Notes under the pieces: generated by a model
The model's database searches: none
What the model saw: only the letters and a program-made list of their open reading frames with translations
What the model was told of the DNA's origin: nothing
Position numbers and translations under genes: made by a program
Shown: positions 42,914 through 52,400 of the stretch, one piece after another
How the letters are laid out: every line of letters starts with the position of its first letter
Numbering within the stretch: the stretch's first letter is position 1
Source of the DNA: JANMEX01 sp041751995
GTDB lineage: Bacteria > Pseudomonadota > Alphaproteobacteria > Rhizobiales > Rhizobiaceae
Direction of reading: 5' to 3'
DNA length: 54,016 nt
Assembly (NCBI GenBank): GCA_041751995.1
Contig: JBGSHY010000046.1
Span: 1-54,016 of the forward strand

Positions 42914-44140
42914 ATGGCGGCATCAATGTCTGTATCGTTACAGCCTGAAAGGTTTGAAAAACCGCACCGGTTTGAACTGCGCCTTTCGCTGCTGTTTGCT
43001 GCCTTGTTCATACCCAATGCCATTCACCTGTCGTTTTTTCCATTGTGGCTTGAAAAGCGTGGGCTGGATCCGATCGAAATCTCAACGCTTCTGACCCTGC
43101 CGGTTTTCGTGCGGCTGCTGACAACGCCGATTTTTGCCCATCTGGCTGACCGGTCAAAGGAGCGGACGACCAGTCTTATCATCATAAGCGGGCTCAGCCT
43201 GTTGTTCGCGGCAATGCTGTTGATGCCGATGGGCTATTGGAGCCTTGTAGCCGTAGTATCTGTGCTGGCCGCGTTTTGGTCCCCGCAAGTTCCCATCGCC
43301 GATTCGATCGCGCTCTCTGGCGTTCGGCGCTATGGTTTGGATTATTCGTCTGTCAGGATTTGGGGCTCGGTCCTTTTTCTGTCGGCCAGTGTCATTGCCG
43401 GCCTGGTCATTCAGCGCACGAGCGCAGACAAGACGGTATGGCTTCTCGTTGCCGGGTTCGCAATTATTTTTCTCGCGAGCTTCATGACACCACGCCTTGG
43501 TCGCCGCCGCCAGCCACAGGCATTGTTCGGGGCAGGGGCAAACGTGCTGCGCAGTCCGCGTGTTTTGCTCATCCTGGTCGCTACCGGTCTCATTCAGGCC
43601 TCGCATGGCTTCATGTACAATTTTGGCTCGATCTACTGGCAAACCCTCGGGATCAATTCACAGGAAGTCGGGTTCCTTTGGGCGGTCCCTGTCTTTTCTG
43701 AAATATTGCTGTTCAAATTCTACACTCGCGCTTTTGGTCATTGGAAGCCGGAGCGTGTTTTGGCTCTCACCGGCGCCATCGGAATTTTTCGCTGGGTGCT
43801 GTATTCCTTCGCCGCATATTTTGGTTTTGGTTTTTATGCGTTGGCGGCAATTCAAAGCCTGCACGGTTTCTCTTTCGGTGCGACATATCTGGCGCAGCAG
43901 ACTTATCTCGCTCATGCAATTCCCGAGGAACAAGCTGGCTCTGCGCAAGGCTTGGGGGTCTTTGTTCAGGGCATTATAATGATGCTGGTGATGTTTGCTT
44001 CCGGGCCGCTCTACGCGGCATTCGGCGGCTTTGGATTCCTTGCAATGACGGCAGTCAGCGGTGCCGGCATTGTCATTGCTTTCCAGTTTGCAAGTTCTCA
44101 ACGCAAATGGACCGAGGCCGAAAACAATTCAGCCCCATAA
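42914..44140 (+). CDS. MFS transporter (MFS_1-like, HcaT group)
   Basis: A 408-residue inner-membrane transporter with about 12 hydrophobic segments and an MFS A-loop (IFAHLADRSKERTTSLI, after the second helix). The pattern resembles the MFS_1-like/HcaT family of aromatic-acid and sugar transporters. The substrate is unknown. The start is the ATG at 42914, with 42926 as an alternative behind GGCGG. It follows the glycosyltransferase by 61 bases and overlaps the convergent epimerase gene by 12 bases. Confidence 0.85.
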   Translation: MAASMSVSLQPERFEKPHRFELRLSLLFAALFIPNAIHLSFFPLWLEKRGLDPIEISTLLTLPVFVRLLTTPIFAHLADRSKERTTSLIIISGLSLLFAAMLLMPMGYWSLVAVVSVLAAFWSPQVPIADSIALSGVRRYGLDYSSVRIWGSVLFLSASVIAGLVIQRTSADKTVWLLVAGFAIIFLASFMTPRLGRRRQPQALFGAGANVLRSPRVLLILVATGLIQASHGFMYNFGSIYWQTLGINSQEVGFLWAVPVFSEILLFKFYTRAFGHWKPERVLALTGAIGIFRWVLYSFAAYFGFGFYALAAIQSLHGFSFGATYLAQQTYLAHAIPEEQAGSAQGLGVFVQGIIMMLVMFASGPLYAAFGGFGFLAMTAVSGAGIVIAFQFASSQRKWTEAENNSAP

Positions 44141-45112
44141 TTCAGGGCGTGGCGGGAAGAGTGTTGAACCTTCGTATCGAAGTCCGGGCTCGCGATCTTT
44201 CGCCAACAGCAACGGCCCATCAAGATCAACATATTTTGCCGTCTGGGCGAGGACAATCGCCGGCGCCATCGCCAGCGATGTTCCGACCATGCACCCAATC
44301 ATGACATCAAGGCCAAGTCGGTTGGCAACACGCTGCATTTCAAGCGCTTCAGTCAAGCCGCCTGACTTGTCCAGCTTGATGTTCACAGCATCGTACCGGT
44401 CGGCCAGTGTTGCCAAATCCAGGGATTGATGAACGCTCTCATCCGCGCATATAGATACGGGATGTTCGATGCGCGAGAGTATTTCGTCTTTGCCGACAGG
44501 AAGCGGCTGTTCGATCAGCACAACACCCAACGCCGCCGCCGCGGCCATGTTCGTTTCGATATTGCTGTCGGTCCAACCCTCGTTCGCATCAACAACTATC
44601 GCCGAATCCGGCGCGCCTTTGCGTACAGCTGCCAAACGTTCCAGATCGCCTTCGCCGCCAACCTTGATTTTCAGCAAAGGCCGGTGGGCCGCCGCGCGTG
44701 CCGCTGCGCCCATTTCTTCAGGGGTTCCCAGCGAAAGAGTGTAAGCGGTCACCACATTGCGCGGCGTGGGTATTTTCGCAGTCTGGAAAGTAGGAACACC
44801 GGTCGACTTGGCCGTCAAATCCCAGAGCGCGCAATCTATGGCGTTACGCGCCGCACCGGGCGACATTGCATGTTGAAGCCCGTCCAAGTCGCCGCCGCTC
44901 TCAATGAATTGCCTTGCGGCCTCAATTTGATCCAAAACTGATTGGATTGTCTCGCCGTATCGTCCATACGGTACGCACTCACCTTGTCCGCTGTGGACGC
45001 CTCTGCGAAGCACGACACGAATGACATGTGCCTCGGTCTTGGAGCCGCGCGAAATCACAAACCGTCCTGCTATTGGAAACGCTTCCGGGATGGCTTCCAA
45101 ATGCAAATGCAT
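44129..45112 (-). CDS. Dipeptide epimerase (enolase superfamily)
   Basis: A 327-residue muconate-lactonising-type enolase superfamily member. Catalytic elements are the KIK motif (Lys148, Lys150), metal ligands Asp175 (VDANEG), Glu201 (IEQP) and Asp224 (ADES), and the NIKLDKSGG Lys loop. It resembles L-Ala-D/L-Glu epimerases, which recycle muropeptide dipeptides. The same group includes N-acetyl-glutamate racemases of the alphaproteobacterial D-glutamate pathway, but the DgcN partner is not beside it here. I start at the ATG at 45112, behind GGGAAG. The 131 codons upstream are antisense to mlaE and not coding. Confidence 0.85.
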   Translation of the reverse strand: MHLHLEAIPEAFPIAGRFVISRGSKTEAHVIRVVLRRGVHSGQGECVPYGRYGETIQSVLDQIEAARQFIESGGDLDGLQHAMSPGAARNAIDCALWDLTAKSTGVPTFQTAKIPTPRNVVTAYTLSLGTPEEMGAAARAAAHRPLLKIKVGGEGDLERLAAVRKGAPDSAIVVDANEGWTDSNIETNMAAAAALGVVLIEQPLPVGKDEILSRIEHPVSICADESVHQSLDLATLADRYDAVNIKLDKSGGLTEALEMQRVANRLGLDVMIGCMVGTSLAMAPAIVLAQTAKYVDLDGPLLLAKDREPGLRYEGSTLFPPRPELWG

Positions 45113-45166
45113 AGACAATCTTCCCGATTCGGATGAACGTCCAATCCTTGGACAAAGACAGGCGCG

Positions 45167-46327
45167 ATGGCAACGACGGCTTTGGAAAATGATCGCAGCG
45201 CCAGGTTCACCTTGGACGCGCTTGCAGAAGGTCAGAGCACACTTGTGCCGACCGGTCTCTGGATCACCAACCAGATTGCCAATGTCGATGAACCCTTGCG
45301 CCAGGTCGAAACGCAGCAATATGGCAACCTGGAAATAGATCTGTCCAAGATCGAAGAAATAGACACGGCTGGTGCCTGGCTCATCGAGCGCACGGTCCGG
45401 GCATTGGCCAAAACCGGGCAGGTTGTTTCGATCAAAGGCGAAACAGCTGACAGCAAAGTCCTGTTTGCCGCTGTAAAATCCGCTCCCGATGCGATGCCCG
45501 TTCAAGCAGCCGGTCTCAATGCCAGTGTCATATCCGGGCTGTTCGAAAAAACCGGCAAAGTTGTTTATTCGGTGGCCGATGACTTTTTAGTGGCCATGCA
45601 CATGCTTGGCGCAACCATCCAGGGCGCCCAGATGAAACTCGGGCGTGGCCACGGTGTCAGCCCGACGGCCATCATTCATCAAATGGACCGCATGGGCGTT
45701 GGCGCACTGCCGGTCGTCATTTTGATGTCGACAATCATTGGCGCGATTATCGCGCAGCAGGGCGCCTTCCAGCTTCGCTATTTCGGCGCAGAAATCTTCG
45801 TGGTCGATCTGGTCGGCATCCTGGTCTTGCGTGAAATCGGAGTGCTGCTGACAGCAATCATGGTTGCTGGCCGTTCCGGAAGCGCGATCACCGCTGAGAT
45901 CGGCTCGATGAAAATGCGCGAAGAGGTCGATGCGCTAAAGGTCATAGGGCTTAATCCGATAGGGGTTCTGGTTTTTCCACGGCTTGTCGCATTGGTTCTC
46001 GTGCTGCCAATTTTGACAGTTGTCTCTGACCTTGCGGCCTTGATCGGCGCTGCTGCGGTCGCGTCAACCTATTCCGGCATATCTCCGGCAGCTTTTATCA
46101 ACCGGTTGCGGGACGCGATCGATTTGAGCACCTATTTCGCGGGGCTGATCAAAGCGCCTTTCATGGCGATTATCATCGGGATCATCGCGTCCGTTGAAGG
46201 GATGAAAGTCGGAGGAAGCGCAGAATCACTCGGTCGGCATGTCACTGCTTCGGTGGTCAAAGCAATATTCGTGGTAATCGTGGTGGATGGAATGTTCGCC
46301 ATGTTTTATGCCGCAATTGACTTCTAA
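45167..46327 (+). CDS. MlaE-family ABC transporter permease with N-terminal STAS domain
   Basis: A 386-residue inner-membrane permease of the Mla lipid transport type. The N-terminal 110 residues are a STAS domain (EIDLSKIEEIDTAGAWLIERTVRAL), which in E. coli is the separate protein MlaB. The rest is an MlaE permease with about five helices (LLTAIMVAGRSGSAITAEIGSMKMREEVDAL). The fusion is common in alphaproteobacteria. It opens an operon with the ATPase, MCE protein and auxiliary lipoprotein that moves phospholipids between the membranes. Confidence 0.92.
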   Translation: MATTALENDRSARFTLDALAEGQSTLVPTGLWITNQIANVDEPLRQVETQQYGNLEIDLSKIEEIDTAGAWLIERTVRALAKTGQVVSIKGETADSKVLFAAVKSAPDAMPVQAAGLNASVISGLFEKTGKVVYSVADDFLVAMHMLGATIQGAQMKLGRGHGVSPTAIIHQMDRMGVGALPVVILMSTIIGAIIAQQGAFQLRYFGAEIFVVDLVGILVLREIGVLLTAIMVAGRSGSAITAEIGSMKMREEVDALKVIGLNPIGVLVFPRLVALVLVLPILTVVSDLAALIGAAAVASTYSGISPAAFINRLRDAIDLSTYFAGLIKAPFMAIIIGIIASVEGMKVGGSAESLGRHVTASVVKAIFVVIVVDGMFAMFYAAIDF

Positions 46328-47164
46328 ATGCAGGTTGAAAATTGTGGCACTCTTCCTGAAAGATTCAAAATGAGTTCCTTGAAGGAAAACGGCGACATTA
46401 TCCTGACTGCCAAGGACGTTTGTGTTGGTTTTAATAACAAGTTGGTATTGGACGGACTTTCTCTTGATGTAAGGCGTGGGGAAATACTTGGTTTTGTCGG
46501 TGCCTCGGGTGCCGGAAAATCGGTTCTGCTGCGTACAATACTGGGACTGAACTCCAAGCAGTCTGGAACAATCACTTTGTTCGGCCACGACATTGACAAG
46601 GTGACCGATGCCGAGAAAATCAGACTGGATATGCGCGTTGGAGTCCTTTTCCAGCACGGAGCCTTGTTTTCTGCCTTGACGGTCGCCGAAAACATCATGG
46701 TGCCGATGCGCGAATATCTCGATCTTTCGCAAAAGCTGATGCACGAATTGGCCATGTTGAAAATTTCGCTTGTCGGCCTGCCGGTTGATGCCGCTGCAAA
46801 ATATCCGTCTGAACTTTCAGGCGGCATGATCAAGCGTGCGGCGCTCGCACGTGCTCTGGCGCTGGATCCCGATATCGTTTTCCTGGATGAGCCAACCTCT
46901 GGACTGGATCCGATTGGCGCTGCGGCATTCGATGAATTGATCTCAAATATGCGCGACACGCTCGGATTGACTGTCTATATGGTGACTCACGATCTCGACA
47001 GCCTGTTCTCTGTTTGCGACCGGATTGCAGTGCTTGGGGACAAAAAGGTCATACTTGAGGGCACCATTGCAGACATGCTCGCTTCCGAACTTCCCTGGGT
47101 GAAACTTTATTTCCGCGGCCCGCGCGCGCGCCTCGCCGCCAGCGCAAAAAGCAGGCACGCCTGA
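46328..47164 (+). CDS. MlaF-type ABC transporter ATPase
   Basis: A 278-residue nucleotide-binding subunit. Walker A GASGAGKS is at residues 58-65, signature LSGGM, Walker B IVFLDEPTSGLDP and H-loop VTHDLDSL. The C-terminal HWxxR-like tail of the Mla family is weaker here. The start at 46328 abuts the permease stop; a second ATG lies at 46370. The gene order permease-ATPase-MCE is the standard Mla arrangement. Confidence 0.92.
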   Translation: MQVENCGTLPERFKMSSLKENGDIILTAKDVCVGFNNKLVLDGLSLDVRRGEILGFVGASGAGKSVLLRTILGLNSKQSGTITLFGHDIDKVTDAEKIRLDMRVGVLFQHGALFSALTVAENIMVPMREYLDLSQKLMHELAMLKISLVGLPVDAAAKYPSELSGGMIKRAALARALALDPDIVFLDEPTSGLDPIGAAAFDELISNMRDTLGLTVYMVTHDLDSLFSVCDRIAVLGDKKVILEGTIADMLASELPWVKLYFRGPRARLAASAKSRHA

Positions 47165-47167
47165 CCC

Positions 47168-48547
47168 ATGGAAACCCGCGCCAACTATATTCTCGTCGGA
47201 ATTGTCACAATCGTTGTGCTCCTCGCATCGTTCGGATTTGTCTATTGGATCGCGCGATTTGGTGACACCACCAACAGCGTGCCACTGGAGGTCCGCATTC
47301 CAGGTTCAGTGACGGGCCTTTCCGTCGGCAGTCAGGTTTTGTTCAACGGCATCAAGGTCGGCGACGTACGCAAATTGATAATTGACGCCAAAAACCCCAA
47401 AGGCGTCGTTGCAATCACCGAAGTTCGCTTGGATACACCAGTCACCAGCGCGACAATTGCGACGCTCGGTTTCCAGGGGTTGACGGGACAGGCCTACATC
47501 GAACTGAAAGGCGGCGACCCTAACGGCGAAAACATACTGCTGAAGGCCCAACAGACCGGTGAAATGCCGTTCGTGCAGGCCGATCCAGGCGCTGTGAACA
47601 ATTTGATCGATCAAGCACAGAGCATCGCCAACAGCACGGAAAAGGTTATTGCGGGACTGCAGCAGTTTGTTGACGACAACCGGAAGCCGCTGACAGACAC
47701 AATCGGCAACGCCAACAAATTCTCGGAAGCTTTGGCGAAGAATTCGGACCAGATCGATGAATTCCTTGCCAGCGTCGGCGACCTTTCCAAGACACTTCAA
47801 AGCGTATCCGGCCGGGTGGAAACAACACTGGCATCAGCCGAAGACCTTTTGAAGAGCGTCGACACCGCGAAAGTTGACCGTATTCTGGCCAACGCCGACA
47901 AGATTTCAAGCGATCTGGCTGCATCCAGCGGCGAAATCAAGAAGATCGTGGATTCGGCTGATGTGGCAGTGAAGAACATTAGCGAACTGGCTGCCAAGGC
48001 TAAAACGAGCCTTGACGGGGTCGACAAGATACTGGCCGCAGCGGATGTCGAGAAGGTCAAGTCCGCAGTTGCCAACATCGAGGAAGTGTCCAAAAAGGCC
48101 AACTTGGCCATGGATGACGTGGCCAAGGTCACTGGCAAAATCGGCAATCGCGCAGAAGACATTGATCAGATTGTTGCGAACACCAAAGAGCTTACAGGCA
48201 AACTGAATCAGACAGCAGTCCGGTTGGATGGTGTCCTGGAAAAAGTCTCCGCCTTCCTTGGCTCGACTGAAGGGCAGGGTCCGGGACTGGTTGCAGAAGC
48301 CAAATCGACGCTCGCCGCTTTCCGAAAGGTTGCTGATACGCTCAATGCCCGAGTTGGTGAAATTAGCGACGGTTTGGCGAAGTTCTCGGGTCGCGGACTG
48401 AGCAATGTCGATGCATTGGTGCAGGATACCCGCCGTTCGGTGACCCGTATCGAGCAATCGATAAGCGAAATTGAGAAGAATCCGAACCGGTTGATTTTCG
48501 GTGGGGAGGGTTCTGTACCCAGAGTCGACGGCCGGAACCGGCGTTGA
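47168..48547 (+). CDS. MlaD-family (MCE) substrate-binding protein
   Basis: A 459-residue protein with one N-terminal membrane helix (about residues 8-28). An MCE domain (VPLEVRIPGSVTGLSVGSQVLFNGIKVGDV, residues 38-115) is the lipid-binding module. A long helical coiled region follows, with repeated VDSADVAVKNISELAAKAKTSLDGVDKIL-like segments. E. coli MlaD is about 180 residues, so the coiled extension, about 330 residues, is long. Such extensions may form a tunnel or reach through the periplasm. Confidence 0.9.
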   Translation: METRANYILVGIVTIVVLLASFGFVYWIARFGDTTNSVPLEVRIPGSVTGLSVGSQVLFNGIKVGDVRKLIIDAKNPKGVVAITEVRLDTPVTSATIATLGFQGLTGQAYIELKGGDPNGENILLKAQQTGEMPFVQADPGAVNNLIDQAQSIANSTEKVIAGLQQFVDDNRKPLTDTIGNANKFSEALAKNSDQIDEFLASVGDLSKTLQSVSGRVETTLASAEDLLKSVDTAKVDRILANADKISSDLAASSGEIKKIVDSADVAVKNISELAAKAKTSLDGVDKILAAADVEKVKSAVANIEEVSKKANLAMDDVAKVTGKIGNRAEDIDQIVANTKELTGKLNQTAVRLDGVLEKVSAFLGSTEGQGPGLVAEAKSTLAAFRKVADTLNARVGEISDGLAKFSGRGLSNVDALVQDTRRSVTRIEQSISEIEKNPNRLIFGGEGSVPRVDGRNRR

Positions 48548-48603
48548 CTTGGCTTGGCGTTAACTGCATTAACAATTTAATTCGACATATGGTGGCGATA
48601 TAA

Positions 48604-49230
48604 GTGCGCATTCCTTTTGAAATTGATCGCATGGTTTCGCTGCGTATTTGCTCCGCAGCAATCCTGCTTGTGTCCGGGTTCTTATCCGGATGCTCAAGCC
48701 TTGGCGGCACAAACAAGTCGTTGGACACCTATGACCTTGCTGTCCCGGGTGTTGAAAAAGCGGGCAAACGCAAAGCCAATATCCAGATACTGATCGCCGA
48801 GCCTCAGGCTTTGAAAATATTGGACAGCGAAAGCATCGTTGTGCGAAACGGCCAATCATCTGTTGCTTATCTGGACGGCGCTCAATGGAGCGACCGCCTG
48901 CCGAAAATGGTTCAGGCCCGTCTGGTACAAGCATTTGAAAACTCAAATCGTTTCGGAGGTGTCGGGCGACCGGGTGAAGGACTGGCGATCGACTATCAAA
49001 TCATAACGGATATCCGCTCCTTTGAGATCGATTCCACAGGGGGCAGCAGGGCTGTCGTCGAGATTTCAGCAAAGCTCTTGAACGATAAAAACGGTGTCAT
49101 TGGCACATCAAAGCTATTTACCGCTTCTGTTCCTGCAACTTCTGGCAGTGGCAATTTCGTCAACGCGCTGGACGCTGCTTTTGACAAGGTGGCCAGCGAA
49201 ATCGTGGCCTGGGCCGCGGCAAACATTTGA
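48604..49230 (+). CDS. ABC-type transport auxiliary lipoprotein
   Basis: A 208-residue outer-membrane-directed lipoprotein with a lipobox (SGFLSGC) and the ABC_trans_aux/PqiC-like fold (KANIQILIAEPQALKILDSESIVVR, YLDGAQWSDRLPKMVQARLVQAFENS). Such lipoproteins partner MCE systems at the outer membrane. The start is a GTG at 48604; an ATG at 48631 would leave the same lipobox and is also possible. It closes the Mla operon, 56 bases after the MCE gene. Confidence 0.85.
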   Translation: MRIPFEIDRMVSLRICSAAILLVSGFLSGCSSLGGTNKSLDTYDLAVPGVEKAGKRKANIQILIAEPQALKILDSESIVVRNGQSSVAYLDGAQWSDRLPKMVQARLVQAFENSNRFGGVGRPGEGLAIDYQIITDIRSFEIDSTGGSRAVVEISAKLLNDKNGVIGTSKLFTASVPATSGSGNFVNALDAAFDKVASEIVAWAAANI

Positions 49231-49292
49231 TTTGAATCGGGGAAAACCATTAGCGTTGCGCCTGCGGTTTTGCCACGGCGCGCCGCCAAGTG

Positions 49293-49308
49293 TTAACCTT
49301 ATGTTTAA
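49293..49308. promoter_or_regulatory. AT-rich TTAA sites upstream of the GPR-like gene
   Basis: TTAA, an 8-base spacer and TTAA again. This is one base longer than the CtrA consensus spacer of 7. It lies in the 204-bp gap before the GPR-like gene. No other structure was seen in this gap. The match is imperfect and CtrA control is only a guess. Confidence 0.2.
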
Positions 49309-49434
49309 ACTTTTACGCATCGGCGCGATTAAAGGTTTAAATTGGCGGCTCAGACCGTTAGAATAAAACAGCGGGAATGGCGACTGCCGCGAACGGGCGG
49401 TGGACACTCGATAGAATTGGCAGAAGCAGACGAC

Positions 49435-52400
49435 ATGGCACGCAAACCAAACACCGAAAAACTCAGCAAAGATATGGAATCCGCGCTCGAAAAGGCGTTG
49501 GAGCTGGATCTTGCTGAAAATGCGTCAATCGATGACCTGACCATCGATCTGTCTTTTGACGATTTGGAAAGCCAGATTACGCAAGCTGCGATCGAGATGA
49601 AGGCTGCTGATGCTCTTGTTGAATCAGCGCCCCAAGGTAACAGAAACAACGGTGTCAGCATGGCTCCCACTGTAAACGGGACGCGCAGCGTTGTTGAAAA
49701 AACGGCCGTCTCGCCATATTTGAACAGACCGGCGAAGCCGCTGCCGTCTTCTTCCGTAAGTGCAACTGCCGCACCTGTTGCTGCGCCAAAAGGTGCATTG
49801 CCTCCGCGAAAGCCGGAGCAGCCTGCATCGCTGCCTCCAGCAGCAAATGACGATAGGCAGAAAAACTATGCGTCGGCCCTCCGTAATCTGAACCGTCGAC
49901 TTCCGAATACGATTTTTTGGATGACGGCCCTGCTGAGTGCTGCATGGGTCGCCGTCAGCGGATATGCTGCCTATACTTTTTATGGCGCTTCGGCGTTTAC
50001 ATCAGAAAACCTGTTTCGATTTGCCAAAACGCCGACCGGCCTTGGCCTTTTGATTGCAACTGTCTTGCCAGTGATCCTGTTTTGGGGATTCGCAATCATG
50101 GTGCGCCGCGCGCAGGAATTGCGTGTCGTTGCGCAGTCGATGACCGAAGTGGCCTTCCGCCTTTCAGAGCCGGAATCGCTGGCGCAGGATCGGGTGATGG
50201 CGGTCGGCCAGGCCGTGCGGCGCGAAGTAGCCGCGATGAGCGAAGGTATCGAACGCACGCTTGCCCGCGCGAGCGAATTGGAAACGTTGGTCAATGGCGA
50301 AGTGCACGAACTTGAACGTGTTTACACGGACAATGAAATCCGGATTCGTTCGTTGGTTGAAGATCTTAGCCAGGAACGCGAGGCAATTGTTTCGCATGCC
50401 GAACGTGTGCGAGCGTCTATCACCGGTTCACACGAGCAGCTGAAGGACGAGCTTACCCAGGCAAGCGATATCATTCGCGAAAACGTTTTGAATGCCTCGA
50501 CGCAATTGACGATGACCATCAATCAGTCAGGCGAAACGCTGGTCAACCGGATTAACGACAGCGGTGGTCAGATCTACTCGGCGATCGGTGAGCGCACCGA
50601 TGAAATCGAGCACAGGCTGACAACCTCCGGTTCCGCATTTGCCAGCCTCCTCGACACACGGGTGGCTGCGCTCGGCCAACAGGCCGAGCATTTGTCTTCT
50701 GCGCTTGCCAACGCGCTCGACAGCCGGACGGAAGCGATGGTTTCGCTTTTGACCGGCGCAACCGGCACGCTGTCCAATACCATTGACGGCAAGACAAATT
50801 CGCTGGTGACGTTGTTGAACGATGCCACTGACAATCTTGGAACGGTGCTCGGCGGCCGCGCTGAGGGTATGCTTTCGGTGATTGGCACCGCGACCCAGAC
50901 TTTGACAGGCGAATTTGATGTCCGACTTGCCAATCTCGAGAACACGATGAATGAGCGCAGCCGCTCGCTTATCACTGAATTCGAAACGCGTGCAGAAGCA
51001 TTGGATACCGGAACCGAGCGGCTCAATTCCGCTCTGGACCAGCGCGCCCGCATGCTGAACGAAACGCTGGTCGAACGGACGCGCGAAATTTCACGCACCT
51101 TCAATGAAGGGTCTGAAGGATTGGCGATCCGGTCCCGCGAAATCAGCAGCATTTTCGAAGAAGGCCAGGCGAAGAGCGCGAAACTTCTCGAAAACGCCCG
51201 GGATGCAGTCGCCACTGGCATGACTGCCCAGACAGAACAGATGCGTGTTGTCATGGACGAACGGATCGGTTCCGTATCCAGCCGGATGGCCGAACAGGCA
51301 AACCTTCTGCGGTCGGTCCTTGATGATCGTTCAAATGCAATCACTGGTGCCGTCGCAACCCGGGCAGAAGAACTGCGCACCATTCTGGATGAACGCACCG
51401 AGAGCATTGCCGGCCAAGTGGCTGCACGGACTGATGAATTGCGTGCGGTTCTGGAAGAAAAGGGTAGCATTGCGGCAGACGCAATCGCACTTCAAACAGG
51501 ACATCTCCAGTCTGCGCTTGATGGCGGCACGACAAATTTTGCCAGCAACATCGGAACGCGGACCGAAGAGCTTCGGGCCTTGCTGGAATCAAAGACCGAT
51601 ATTGTCTCGCATACGATCGCACGACATGCAGTCAATCTGAAATCCACGCTTGATGAGCGCGCGACAAATCTGACGACAAGCCTAGAGGAGCGGACCGCTG
51701 CGCTTCGTTCGGTGCTTGATGAAAAAGCTACCATTGTTGCCGATGCAATTGCACTTCAGACCGGGCATTTGCAGTCAACTCTTGATGAGCGGGCGTTGAA
51801 TTTGTCGAGCAGCATTGGTGCTCGGACCGAAGATCTGCGGTCCGTTCTGGAAGAAAAAGCTGGCATTGTAGCCGATGCCATTGCGCTTCAAACCGGCCAT
51901 TTGCAGACTACGCTTGACGAGCGCGCGGCCAACTTGGCCAACAGCATCGGCGCGCGTACGGAAGAACTGCGATCGGTTCTGGACGAAAAAGCGGGCATTG
52001 TTGCCGACGCAATCGCGATACAGACCGGACACATGAACCAAGTTCTGGATGAGCGCGCCAATTTGGTCGCGGGCAATATCGCAAGCCAAACCGAGAATTT
52101 GCGCAACGTCTTTGACGAACGCATCACCTTGATGACCAGCAGTATCGCCGAGTCGCGCGATTATTTTGTTACGCAGATTGCAAACGATCTTGAACGTGTA
52201 GCCACAACACGGTCGGAAATCGAACAGGTGATCAGCTCGGAAATCACGCGGGTCGAGGCGGCGCTGTCCGGCCAGACCGGTGCGATCGAAGAGCGCACAG
52301 AGACGATGCGCCGTGCGCTCGAAATCGGCGTGGAAGCTGTACGCAATTCGCTCGAATCTGCAGCTTCGGTCATGGCGGGCACCTTGCGTGACCGGGTCCG

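Noticed and set aside
48560..48580. Three TTAA motifs before the auxiliary lipoprotein
   Set aside because: Spacers are 5 and 4 bases, not the 7 of CtrA sites, so chance AT-richness is a better explanation.
51454..52113. Repeat array considered as CRISPR or intergenic repeat
   Set aside because: Units are contiguous, in frame and encode similar protein without spacers, so it is an internal protein repeat.
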